Source of the DNA: Simkaniaceae bacterium
GTDB lineage: Bacteria > Chlamydiota > Chlamydiia > Chlamydiales > Simkaniaceae
Reading direction: 5' to 3'
Assembly (NCBI GenBank): GCA_018399055.1
Contig: CP073762.1
Span: forward strand, 1,798,001 to 1,862,000
Length of the DNA stretch: 64,000 nucleotides
The notes under the pieces were generated by a model. The model saw only the letters and a program-made list of their open reading frames with translations, ran no database searches and had not been told where the DNA came from. Positions 34,412-42,500 of the stretch are shown in pieces (position 1 is the first letter of the stretch; the number at the start of each line of letters is the position of its first letter). Made by a program: the position numbers and the translations under genes.

Positions 34412-35659
34412 TTGCAACCAAAAAGATACTCGAAAGATCAACATCGCGTAGATGTCCGACATATCGATCCCAAGGCCCTATACATTTTGGAAAAATTGCG
34501 TGCATCTAACTACACTGCCTACCTGGTAGGTGGAAGCGTCCGCGATCTGTTACTAGGGAAGAAGCCCAAGGACTTTGATATTTCCACATCAGCAAAGCCT
34601 GAAGAAATTAAACGTTTGTTCCCTAGCTCAATTCTTATCGGGAAACGGTTCCGCCTCGCTCATGTCCGGTTTGGAAAAAAAGTGATTGAAGTCTCCACAT
34701 TTCGCTCTGGAGACATCGAAAATGAACAGCTTATTACAGAAGACAATATCTGGGGATCTCCTGAGGAGGATGTCTTAAGACGAGACTTCACCATCAACGG
34801 CCTGTTTTATGATAGCAATACCGAAGAGATCATCGATTTTGTTGGGGGGTATCCTGATATTGAAAAAAAACTGCTTCGGGCAATCGGCCAGCCTTTTCTC
34901 CGTTTTAAACAAGATCCTGTCAGAATGATCCGTTGTCTAAAGTTTCAGGCTCGATTTGGGCTAGAAGTAGAGGAAGAGGCCCGCCTTGCTCTCATCGACT
35001 GCAAAGGAGAAATTCTGAAGAGTGCACAAGCTCGGGTACTGGAAGAAATGCTTCGCATGTTGGAGTCTGGATCTTCAAAAAACTTCTTCCGCTTGATGAC
35101 CGACCATGGTTTGATGCAACAACTTCTTCCCGCCATTGCAGAATACTTAGAAACGCAAGAGGGAAATGAAATATACTCCTATCTAGATGAAGCCGACGGC
35201 ACGCTTAAAGAACCCCATAATCCCAATCTTGAACGCCCCGTTCTCCTTGCTTGCCTTGCCTTTCCACTTCTCGAAAAGCATTTGAAGATACACTTTACCG
35301 ATCGAGACAAAACTCCCCATCTTGGAGACATTTATAAAGAAGCCAATACTGTCATTGACGAAGTTTTTCATACCTTTTTCAAAATCCCCCGTCGCTTAAG
35401 AATCCGAACGCTTAGCATTTTGATTTCGCAATTCCGGATTACTCCCTTTCAAAAGAAAAAAACCATGAAAATCCGCATCCCTCGCGCTCCGGAGTTTCAT
35501 CTAGCTCTCCAGTTTTTCGGCCTTCGTTGTCGTTTAGAGCCGGGGCTACAGGCACTTCATGAGCAGTGGAAAGATGCTTATGAGAAGATTGCAGACACCC
35601 TTCCAGCTCCAAGAAAACGGGAAAAACGTCCCCACCATAGACCCCGGCCGAAAAAATGA
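34412..35659 (+). CDS. pcnB: Poly(A) polymerase / CCA-adding enzyme family (PcnB-type)
   Basis: 415 aa class II nucleotidyltransferase. YLVGGSVRDLLLGKKPKDFDIST carries the GGS...DxD active site, followed by RFRLAHVRFG and DVLRRDFTINGLFYD, then the RRIG-like QDPVRMIRCLKFQARF motif. A basic tail (RKREKRPHHRPRPKK) is typical of PcnB and not of CCA enzymes. The likely start is TTG at 34412, behind AAGGAA, because the upstream ATG is out of frame and homology begins here. An ACCCGC/GCGGGT hairpin at 34369-34393 precedes it. The stop overlaps the next gene (ATGA); pcnB-lpxB neighbour each other in C. trachomatis too. Confidence 0.9.
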   Translation: MQPKRYSKDQHRVDVRHIDPKALYILEKLRASNYTAYLVGGSVRDLLLGKKPKDFDISTSAKPEEIKRLFPSSILIGKRFRLAHVRFGKKVIEVSTFRSGDIENEQLITEDNIWGSPEEDVLRRDFTINGLFYDSNTEEIIDFVGGYPDIEKKLLRAIGQPFLRFKQDPVRMIRCLKFQARFGLEVEEEARLALIDCKGEILKSAQARVLEEMLRMLESGSSKNFFRLMTDHGLMQQLLPAIAEYLETQEGNEIYSYLDEADGTLKEPHNPNLERPVLLACLAFPLLEKHLKIHFTDRDKTPHLGDIYKEANTVIDEVFHTFFKIPRRLRIRTLSILISQFRITPFQKKKTMKIRIPRAPEFHLALQFFGLRCRLEPGLQALHEQWKDAYEKIADTLPAPRKREKRPHHRPRPKK

Positions 35660-36354
35660 GTCTGCAAAAGGCTGACAAGCATACCCTTTTTATTGGCCCT
35701 CCACTAGAAGAAGGTCCATTGCCTGCCCTCTTCTATTTTGCTCTTTCCGCAGAAGACAGCTTAGGAAAAGACCCTTATAATCAGCCTGTTCAGTTCTTGC
35801 AAGGGCTGCCTTTACGGATTTTTTCAATCACTCTTCCTGCTCATGAAAACAACTTTCCCCCTGAAAAAGCAATGGATGTTTGGGCCAAAAGAATTAAAGG
35901 AGGCGACGCTCTCATCCCCCCTTTTATTGAAGAGATCAAAAAAACTGTAATGAAGCTAAAACCCCACTTCACAAGTTGCGCAGTTGCAGGCCTTTCAAGA
36001 GGGGCTTTTATCGCCTGTCACATAGCTGCTCTTTGCCCAGAATTTACCCATATTTTGGGGTATGCTCCTTTAACCCAGCTTGACTACGCACCTAATCTCA
36101 ACCTCGAAACCCTTTCTTCTAAGCTGTTCAACCGCAAGATTCGCTTTTACATTGGGAACCACGATACACGAGTAGGCACAGAGCACGCCTTTTCCTTTAT
36201 TCAAGCCCTTGCAAATGAAGCCAACAGCAACAGGGTGCGCAGTGCGCCTATTGAAATGATCATCGGACCATCGATCGGATACCAAGGGCATGGCACCAGC
36301 CCTAGCGTTTTCAAAGCAGGTGTGGATTGGCTAAAAAAGGAGCTATCGATATGA
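35656..36354 (+). CDS. Alpha/beta-hydrolase fold protein
   Basis: 232 aa, between pcnB and lpxB, with overlapping stops and starts on both sides. The nucleophile elbow is CAVAGLSRGAF (G-x-S-x-G), an acidic residue follows in IRFYIGNHDTRVG, and the histidine is in GYQGHGTSP, so a Ser-Asp-His triad is present in the right order. There is no signal peptide, so it is cytoplasmic. The substrate is unknown; dienelactone-hydrolase-like or prolyl-peptidase-like esterases share this pattern. Confidence 0.75.
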   Translation: MSLQKADKHTLFIGPPLEEGPLPALFYFALSAEDSLGKDPYNQPVQFLQGLPLRIFSITLPAHENNFPPEKAMDVWAKRIKGGDALIPPFIEEIKKTVMKLKPHFTSCAVAGLSRGAFIACHIAALCPEFTHILGYAPLTQLDYAPNLNLETLSSKLFNRKIRFYIGNHDTRVGTEHAFSFIQALANEANSNRVRSAPIEMIIGPSIGYQGHGTSPSVFKAGVDWLKKELSI

Positions 36355-37490
36355 GCGATGACCTCTTTATTTTTGCCGGAGAAGTCAGCGGCGACTTGCA
36401 TGGAGAAAAACTCTTGAAAGAGCTCTACTCTGCCTATCCCAATCTTAAAGTTAGAGGAGTGGGTGGCCCAAAAATGCGAGCAGTAGGAATGGAGTGCATC
36501 ATGCCTATGGAAGAATTCCAAGTGATGGGATTTATCGACATCCTTTCCTCCCTTCCAAAGCTCATCAAACAATTCAAAACAATTAAGAAAGATATTCTCA
36601 CCCATCCTCCTAAAGGAGTGGTGACAATTGACTACCCGGGCTTTAACCTCAGACTAGCAAAAGCTCTCTGTCAGAAAAACTCACCCGCAAAGCGCATCCA
36701 TTATATTTGCCCAACCGTTTGGGCTTGGGGAAAGAGGCGCATTCCAAAAATGGAACACTCCCTTGATTGCCTTTTAACAATCCTACCCTTTGAACCCGAC
36801 CTTTTTTCCAAATACCAGATCGATGCTACGTATGTTGGGCACCCTCTTATTGCGCGTATAAGCCACCACCAGTACGATCCGAGTTGGAACCAAGCCTATG
36901 GAATTGAAAACGAACAACCGATTCTCTCCATATATCCTGGAAGTCGAAAGAAAGAACTCCTTCGCAATTTACCTCTGCAGATCAAAGTAGCGAAGCAAAT
37001 TCAAAAGGGTCACCCCGATCTTTTGATTGCCATTTCTTGCTCTGATGAAAAATTCCTTCCCCTTCTAGAAAAAGAAGCAGGAGGTCTCCTAATTATTCGA
37101 CACGAGCACTCTTATGAACTCATGCGCGCCTCTCATCTTGCTATTGCAACTTCTGGGACAGTCACTCTGGAGCTAGCGCTCCACCAGATTCCTACAGTTG
37201 TGACCTTTGCGATCAACCCCCTAGATGTCTTTTTAGCGCAGCATATTTTCCGTATTAATCTTCCCCATTACGCCCTTCCCAATATTCTCTATCATGGAGA
37301 GCTTTTCCCTGAGCTTTTTGGACCAAACCTCACAGAAGACGCTCTCTACAAAAAAGGAAACGACTTTATGCTAAGCGAATATAAACGATTAGAGTGTATC
37401 GAGGGCTGCAAGAGATTGAAAAATCAACTTGGGAAACAAGACGCGAGCAAAGAAGCTGCCCGCGCCATTCTTAAACTTATTCTGAATTAA
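36351..37490 (+). CDS. lpxB: Lipid-A-disaccharide synthase
   Basis: Condenses UDP-2,3-diacylglucosamine with lipid X in lipid A synthesis (GT19). FIFAGEVSGDLHGEKLL, the VGGPKMRAVGME loop, MGFIDIL, YICPTVWAWGKRR and the C-terminal ATSGTVTLELAL are all visible. The start at 36351 overlaps the hydrolase stop and has AAGGAG upstream. 379 aa is normal. Chlamydial LPS is made by this route. Confidence 0.94.
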   Translation: MSDDLFIFAGEVSGDLHGEKLLKELYSAYPNLKVRGVGGPKMRAVGMECIMPMEEFQVMGFIDILSSLPKLIKQFKTIKKDILTHPPKGVVTIDYPGFNLRLAKALCQKNSPAKRIHYICPTVWAWGKRRIPKMEHSLDCLLTILPFEPDLFSKYQIDATYVGHPLIARISHHQYDPSWNQAYGIENEQPILSIYPGSRKKELLRNLPLQIKVAKQIQKGHPDLLIAISCSDEKFLPLLEKEAGGLLIIRHEHSYELMRASHLAIATSGTVTLELALHQIPTVVTFAINPLDVFLAQHIFRINLPHYALPNILYHGELFPELFGPNLTEDALYKKGNDFMLSEYKRLECIEGCKRLKNQLGKQDASKEAARAILKLILN

Positions 37491-37942
37491 AACCCTTTCC
37501 AACCGCGGTATTCGATATCTTTCGATAAACGGTTAGTGATCACTTCAAGAGCTCCCCAACGATATCCGTTATAGCTCATAGTTTGAGAAAGCTGGATTGC
37601 AAGACACCCCCCAACCCATGTAGCCGCTCCAAAGCCCACCTTTTTGATGGCACGATCCGTAAACCCTTTCTTAATCTCTTGAGCACCTTTGTAAAGAAAC
37701 TTCCCACCCCAGTAAAGCCCTGCTCCAGGGGCAGAGAGGAGCGCTCCAAAGCCAAAAGAAACTCGGCCCGGATCAGCCTTCATTTTTGTTGCGCACTGGT
37801 AAATCCCTAAGGCTATAGCAAGCCGAATGACAGTGATTGCCACAATTTGCATGCGGTGGCCCTTGTCCTTATCAGCACCTCTTATTGGTGCAATAAAAGT
37901 CTCTGGCAGGACAAAAGGTAATAACTGGTTTTTTATAATCAT
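37487..37942 (-). CDS. Hypothetical small membrane protein
   Basis: 151 aa, unrecognised. Three hydrophobic, glycine-rich stretches (about 32-52, 62-80 and 102-122) with a basic loop between the last two suggest two or three membrane passes. There is no cleavable signal. The gene converges on lpxB with a 4-bp overlap. A chlamydia-specific membrane protein is the most that can be said. Confidence 0.6.
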   Translation of the reverse strand: MIIKNQLLPFVLPETFIAPIRGADKDKGHRMQIVAITVIRLAIALGIYQCATKMKADPGRVSFGFGALLSAPGAGLYWGGKFLYKGAQEIKKGFTDRAIKKVGFGAATWVGGCLAIQLSQTMSYNGYRWGALEVITNRLSKDIEYRGWKGF

Positions 37943-38049
37943 CCTTCGTTCTCCTATCGTGTAGGTTGTATTATGAGAAAGCAGAATACTAAAAAAAATA
38001 TTTTAATCAATCTTTTTTTTAGTGCTTAAGAACACTCCCTAACCCATTC

Positions 38050-38078
38050 TTGATCTTTATCTCTCATTGTATTAGAAT
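38050..38078 (+). promoter_or_regulatory. Promoter of DUF177-rpmF-plsX, nearly leaderless (TTGATC-17-TAGAAT)
   Basis: TTGATC at 38050-38055 and TAGAAT at 38073-38078 with a 17-base spacer. The ATG at 38088 lies only 10 bases after the -10 box, so the transcript would start within about 4 bases of the start codon. No ribosome-binding site is present. Confidence 0.65.
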
Positions 38079-38087
38079 CTCCGTGTT

Positions 38088-38528
38088 ATGCAAAATTCAT
38101 TGAAAATATATGTTGATCGTCTGTCTCGCGAGCGAACAGAAAAAATTGAAGAAACTCTCACCCCTGAGCTCATGGACATAAATGAGAAAGACCTCAAATT
38201 CCAAAGTTCCGTTAAGCTTGAAGGGAAAGCATATCTCGCTGAAGACCACTTGGTTATACAGCTGGATGTTGAAACAGAAGCGCTAATCCCCTGCGCTATC
38301 TGCAATAAAGGGTTAAAGAAAAAGATCACAGTCAAGGGATTCTACCACACAGAAGACCTTGAAAAAATTCGGGGTCATGTTTACGATTATACCAATCCTC
38401 TACGAGAAGCTATTTTACTAGAAGTCCCTTCTTATGTAGAATGTTTAGAAAACTGTCCCAAACGGACAGACTTAAAGAATTACCTACAAAAAGGGAATGA
38501 CCAATTCCCCTTTGCAGATTTAAACTAG
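38088..38528 (+). CDS. DUF177 (YceD-like) protein
   Basis: 146 aa. The VKLEGKAYLAEDHLVIQLDVETEALIPCAICNKGL region, with a beta-sheet followed by a Cys pair, and a second CLENCPK pair near the end are typical of DUF177, which nearly always precedes rpmF and has been linked to 23S rRNA levels. C. trachomatis CT809 sits in the same place. The start is close to the predicted transcription start. Confidence 0.85.
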   Translation: MQNSLKIYVDRLSRERTEKIEETLTPELMDINEKDLKFQSSVKLEGKAYLAEDHLVIQLDVETEALIPCAICNKGLKKKITVKGFYHTEDLEKIRGHVYDYTNPLREAILLEVPSYVECLENCPKRTDLKNYLQKGNDQFPFADLN

Positions 38529-38538
38529 GAGAAAACCC

Positions 38539-38721
38539 GTGGCCGTCCCACGTAACCGACACTCAAATGCACGCAAGAACAGTAAACGTGCGCACCACGC
38601 AAAAAAAGAGAAACATGTTGCAAGTTGCTCAAACTGCGGAAAAATGCACCTCCCCCACCGAATGTGCTCATTCTGTGGATACTATGGAGGACGCTCCGTC
38701 CTTTCGGAAGCGCAAGAGTAA
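38539..38721 (+). CDS. rpmF: 50S ribosomal protein L32
   Basis: 60 aa from a GTG start behind AGGAG. AVPRNRHSNARKNSKRAHHA is the invariant N-terminus. The zinc ribbon keeps four cysteines (CSNC ... MCSFC). Ten bases separate it from the DUF177 gene, and its last 38 bases overlap plsX in another frame. Confidence 0.95.
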   Translation: MAVPRNRHSNARKNSKRAHHAKKEKHVASCSNCGKMHLPHRMCSFCGYYGGRSVLSEAQE

Positions 38722-39715
38722 AGTCCCCCACCTGGGGATTGACCTCCTAGGGGGAGACAATGTCTCTCCTGATCATGTGCTTGAGACTCTTCACGCCCTC
38801 TATTCAGAGGTCGCCGCTCCTTTTTGCCTAACAGTTTTTTCTACTCCAGAAATAGCAGTACACATCGAAGCCTTCAAAAAAGCACATGATCTCAAGGAAA
38901 AAGAACTCGAAATATTCCAAACTGAAGAAGTCATCCATATGGATGATGACCCACTTTACGCCATTCGAAAAAAGAAGCAATCCTCTATGTGTCTTGGAAT
39001 GAAGCTTCTCAGAGATCGACAGATCGATGCCCTTGTGTCTACTGGAAATACTGGAGCATTGATAGCCAGCGCAAAACTTTTCTTGCCAATGCTGCAAGGA
39101 ATTTCTCGAGCAGCGCTGATCACACTTCTCCCGACAAAAAAGGAGCCGATTGCGGTAATCGACGTAGGAGCGAACATCCAATGCAGCCCCGAGCACCTAG
39201 TTCACTTTGCTCAAATGGGAATAGCATATCAGAAAGCACGCGGGATTAAAAAGCCGATTGTTGGCCTTCTCAATATTGGGGTAGAAGAGAAAAAAGGACG
39301 AGCAGAACTCCGAGAGACTTACAAACTTCTCCAAGAATTTAACAGCGAAGAAACTGTCTTTGCTGGAAATATTGAAGGAAAAGAGGTCTTTTCAGGAGAC
39401 ATTCATGTGCTTGTCACTGATGGCTTTACAGGAAATATTTTCCTAAAAACCGCGGAAGGACTTTCCTCATTTATTCTTGATACGATGAAAAAAAATCAAA
39501 ATCTTATTCCTTTTTCAAAACCTCTCCTTCAACATCTAGAAGCTGAACTTTATTCAGCAGAATATCCAGGAGCAATTCTTTGCGGTGTCGATGGAGTTAT
39601 CATTAAATGTCATGGAGATGCAAACCCCGAAGCTCTTAAGTGCGGTGTCCAAGGAGCCATCAACCTCCTTCAAGGGACATTTCTCGACAAAATCAAACTT
39701 GAATTAGCCCCCTAA
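38684..39715 (+). CDS. plsX: Phosphate acyltransferase PlsX
   Basis: Converts acyl-ACP to acyl-phosphate for phospholipid synthesis. LGIDLLGGDN at the N-terminus corresponds to the family's DAMGGD with an altered residue. ALVSTGNTGALIASA, IDVGANIQCSPEHLVHFAQMG, NIGVEEKKG and VLVTDGFTGNIFLKTAEG are diagnostic. I choose the ATG at 38684 inside the end of rpmF, the last start before the homology. It has no clear ribosome-binding site, which suggests coupling to rpmF. An upstream ATG in this frame (38615) is less likely. Confidence 0.9.
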   Translation: MEDAPSFRKRKSKVPHLGIDLLGGDNVSPDHVLETLHALYSEVAAPFCLTVFSTPEIAVHIEAFKKAHDLKEKELEIFQTEEVIHMDDDPLYAIRKKKQSSMCLGMKLLRDRQIDALVSTGNTGALIASAKLFLPMLQGISRAALITLLPTKKEPIAVIDVGANIQCSPEHLVHFAQMGIAYQKARGIKKPIVGLLNIGVEEKKGRAELRETYKLLQEFNSEETVFAGNIEGKEVFSGDIHVLVTDGFTGNIFLKTAEGLSSFILDTMKKNQNLIPFSKPLLQHLEAELYSAEYPGAILCGVDGVIIKCHGDANPEALKCGVQGAINLLQGTFLDKIKLELAP

Positions 39716-39730
39716 CCTGGCCCAGATCAA

Positions 39731-39869
39731 ATCAATTTTGCTGCGTCTCGCTTATTACCCAAACAAACTCAAAAATTTGTTTTGGGCAACGCAAAAGCTG
39801 TCCAAAACCCCTTTTTTGAATTTGTTTGGGTATAACTCAAATAGCCAACTTATTTCTTAAACAGGCCCT
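39731..39869. repeat. Degenerate copy of the 47265 MITE, interrupted by a second inverted-repeat element
   Basis: The right end (39837-39869, TCAAATAGCCAACTTATTTC and onward to AGGCCCT) matches the 30-bp terminal repeat of the element at 47265-47423 with a few changes. The left part (39731-39754, ATCAATTTTGCTGCGTCTCG) matches that element's interior, read on the opposite strand. In the 47265 element these two parts are adjacent; here about 80 bases separate them. Confidence 0.65.
39757..39831. mobile_element. 75-bp nested inverted-repeat element (MITE-like)
   Basis: ACCCAAACAAACTCAAAAA at 39757-39775 is repeated in reverse complement at 39813-39831 with one mismatch in 19. An inner pair, TTTTGG/CCAAAA, would extend the fold. 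It interrupts the older repeat at 39731-39869, which supports insertion as a unit. It has no coding capacity. Confidence 0.6.
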
Positions 39870-39890
39870 AAGAATTTACTAGAAAAACAT

Positions 39891-39910
39891 CGATCATTGG
39901 TATATGATCG
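39891..39910. promoter_or_regulatory. 20-bp palindrome in the rng upstream region
   Basis: CGATCAT-TGGTAT-ATGATCG has perfect 7-bp arms, 34 bases before the rng ATG, and contains TATATGAT, which could serve as a -10 box. It may be an operator, or a hairpin in the 5' leader. Confidence 0.4.
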
Positions 39911-39943
39911 TGATTTACGAACACATCCACACTGGTGAAACCG

Positions 39944-41488
39944 ATGAAAGAAATTCTTCTAAATGTGACGTCAAAGGAAAAGAGATGTGCGGTATTAAAG
40001 TTTGGAAAACTCCAAGACCTAATTGTTGAACGCAAGTCAAACAGACAGCTTACCGGAAACATCTACCGGGGCGAAGTCATTAACATCTTGCACAACATTC
40101 AATCGGCGTTTATTGCGATTAATGAGGGCGAAAATGGGTTTATCCATATCAGTGATATCGTAGAGAATACTCAAAAATTCCAGGAAATGTTTGACATGGA
40201 GTTTGATTGGGATTGCGACGTCAGCGCTATTAAAACACGTGAACTCAAAGACGCTGATATCTCCAAATTTATGGAGATTGGACACCCTGTTCTTGTCCAG
40301 GTCGTGAAAGAACCGATAGGCTCTAAAGGTGCCCGCCTTACTTCAAATATCACAATCCCCGGAAGATACCTTGTCCTTCTTCCAAACACCCCGCATCGTG
40401 GAGTGTCCCGGAAGATTATTGACCGCTCGGAGAGAGAAAGACTCAAGAAAATTATCAAATCCTTTGAAATGCCTCAAAAAATGGGGCTTATTTGCCGCAC
40501 GGCAAGCGCAAGTGCATCAACAGAGGAACTGATTGCAGAAGCAACAGAACTGTTAAATGCCTGGGAGAAGATCCAGGTAGACTTTAAGGAAAGTGAAGGA
40601 CCCGTCTGCCTTTATAGAGAGTCCGATCTAGTTAAAAAATCTGTGCTAAAGGCAATCAATAAAAAATACACCCGAATGCTTGTCGATGACCACAAAACCT
40701 ACCTGTATTGCCGTGAAGTCTACAATCGGTATAAGGGAGATCATGTCTTAAAGCTTGAGTGCTATCGGGACAAAATCCCGATGTTTGATCGCTTCGCCGT
40801 TGAAAATGAAATTGAACGGTGTCTTCGAAGAAAAATCTGGCTTCAAAGTGGCGGATACCTCTTTTTTGACAAAACAGAAGCAATGTATACAATCGATGTC
40901 AACTCTGGAAGAGGGAGTGCTTCAAAAGAAAATATCAATGTCGAAGAAACCCTTGTCCGCATCAACATGGAAGCAGCCGATGAAATCGCGCGTCAACTTC
41001 GAATCCGAAATATTGGAGGCCTTGTCATCTGCGACTTTATTGATATGCGTTATCGTCGTAACCAAAGGCGTGTTTTAGATACTCTTAAAGAAGCCATGAA
41101 GGAGGACTCCGCAAAGTGCACTATTTTAGGAATGAGTGACTTTGGTCTTGTTGAGATGACAAGGCAGCGTACGCGTGAATCGCTTATTCAAACCCTCTTT
41201 ACCCATTGCCCCTATTGCAGTGGAAAAGGAATTATCAAAAACTTTGAAAGTATCTCAATCGAAATTGAACGTGCAATCCAAAAATTGATGTCTATCCATA
41301 ATGAGAGCAAAGTCGAATTAATTACCCACCCTCAACTGAATGATTACCTTGGAAAAGGAGATAAGTCTCTTTTAGAAAAACTTGCTAAAAATTTGAAAGG
41401 AGAAATTTCCTTCAAAAGTAATGATGAGTTGCACTTAAACGGATTTGAATTTTACTCGATGGCTGATGGACAAAAAATCGAATGGTAA
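39944..41488 (+). CDS. rng: Ribonuclease G/E family endoribonuclease
   Basis: 514 aa. The N-terminal S1 domain is split as usual by an insertion (GNIYRGEVINILHNIQSAFIAI, GFIHISDI). FDRFAVENEIE, the magnesium-binding MYTIDVNSGR and VICDFIDM aspartates, and the zinc-link CPYCSGKG at the subunit interface are visible. It lacks the long C-terminal scaffold of E. coli RNase E, so it is RNase G-like; C. trachomatis cafA (CT808) is the same. ATG 39944 is preferred; a GTG three codons earlier is in frame. plsB starts inside its 3' end. Confidence 0.92.
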   Translation: MKEILLNVTSKEKRCAVLKFGKLQDLIVERKSNRQLTGNIYRGEVINILHNIQSAFIAINEGENGFIHISDIVENTQKFQEMFDMEFDWDCDVSAIKTRELKDADISKFMEIGHPVLVQVVKEPIGSKGARLTSNITIPGRYLVLLPNTPHRGVSRKIIDRSERERLKKIIKSFEMPQKMGLICRTASASASTEELIAEATELLNAWEKIQVDFKESEGPVCLYRESDLVKKSVLKAINKKYTRMLVDDHKTYLYCREVYNRYKGDHVLKLECYRDKIPMFDRFAVENEIERCLRRKIWLQSGGYLFFDKTEAMYTIDVNSGRGSASKENINVEETLVRINMEAADEIARQLRIRNIGGLVICDFIDMRYRRNQRRVLDTLKEAMKEDSAKCTILGMSDFGLVEMTRQRTRESLIQTLFTHCPYCSGKGIIKNFESISIEIERAIQKLMSIHNESKVELITHPQLNDYLGKGDKSLLEKLAKNLKGEISFKSNDELHLNGFEFYSMADGQKIEW

Positions 41489-42491
41489 CATCCAAGCTCT
41501 TCTAGCTAAAATTGATGAATTGTCAGGCTCAAAAGAGCTTCCTGAAAAGTATACACAGATCTTGAAGGACTTTATTAAAAGCTATCAAAAAGTAATCCGA
41601 GATCATGGAGAGGATCCTGAATCCCATATAGGTGTTTTTTACTCCTTTATTGAATTCATGAAAGAGCAAGTGCGCAATCCCTTTCAATTCGAGCCCTATC
41701 ATAAAAAAATGCGCTCCCCTGTAGACTACTACAAGTTTGGTCTCGATTTTCTTAGACCTTTAGTTGATCTTCCCAACTCGACTATATCAGGAGCAAAGAA
41801 CCTCGACTATATAGAGTCCCTTCTTGAAAAGAAGGAGAATGTCATCCTTTTTGCTAACCATCAAATTGAAGCAGACCCACACGCTATCAGCATCCTTCTC
41901 GAGAAAACTCATCCTAAATTTGGTGAGGAACTTATTTTTGTTGCTGGTACAAGAGTCACCACCGATCCTTTTGCGATTCCTTTCAGTATGGGAAGAAACC
42001 TTCTCTGCATTCACTCGAAAAAATACATTGAGCACCCTCCTGAAGAGCAACATGAAAAACAGATGCACAACAAAAGAACCATGGCTCGAATGGTGGAACT
42101 CTTAAGCGAAGGAGGGCATGCCATTTACGTCGCTCCCAGTGGAGGGCGAGACCGCGTAAATGCAGATGGCATTATCGAAGTCGCTCCCTTTGACCCTCAA
42201 AGTCTCGGAATGTACTATGTAATGGTCCAAAAAGCAAAAAAACCCACGCATTTCTTTCCTCTTTCCCTCTCAACTTATCACCTTCTCCCCCCTCCAGACA
42301 CAACCGAAACTGAGCTTGGAGAATCCCGAATAACCAGGGGTGGTGCGATTCATCTTCACTTCGGTGAGGAAATTGATATGGAACATTTTCCAGGAGCCGA
42401 AAAAGCTAAAGATAAAAAAGACTTAAGACGCATTCGCGCAGAATATCTCTGGGAATGTGTGAACCGTGAATATGAAAAATTCCCCAAATAG
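41466..42491 (+). CDS. plsB: Glycerol-3-phosphate 1-O-acyltransferase (plant/chlamydial PlsB type)
   Basis: 341 aa soluble acyltransferase resembling the chloroplast enzyme rather than the 800-aa E. coli PlsB. The H-x4-D motif is FANHQIEADP. VAGTRVTTDPFAIPFSMGRN, IYVAPSGGRDR (the glycerol-phosphate binding block) and THFFPLSLSTYHLLPPP follow. The start at 41466 is inside rng (23-bp overlap). An in-frame TTG at 41445 is less likely. Followed by ptr after 9 bp. Confidence 0.92.
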   Translation: MDKKSNGNIQALLAKIDELSGSKELPEKYTQILKDFIKSYQKVIRDHGEDPESHIGVFYSFIEFMKEQVRNPFQFEPYHKKMRSPVDYYKFGLDFLRPLVDLPNSTISGAKNLDYIESLLEKKENVILFANHQIEADPHAISILLEKTHPKFGEELIFVAGTRVTTDPFAIPFSMGRNLLCIHSKKYIEHPPEEQHEKQMHNKRTMARMVELLSEGGHAIYVAPSGGRDRVNADGIIEVAPFDPQSLGMYYVMVQKAKKPTHFFPLSLSTYHLLPPPDTTETELGESRITRGGAIHLHFGEEIDMEHFPGAEKAKDKKDLRRIRAEYLWECVNREYEKFPK

Positions 42492-42500
42492 GGAGGCATT

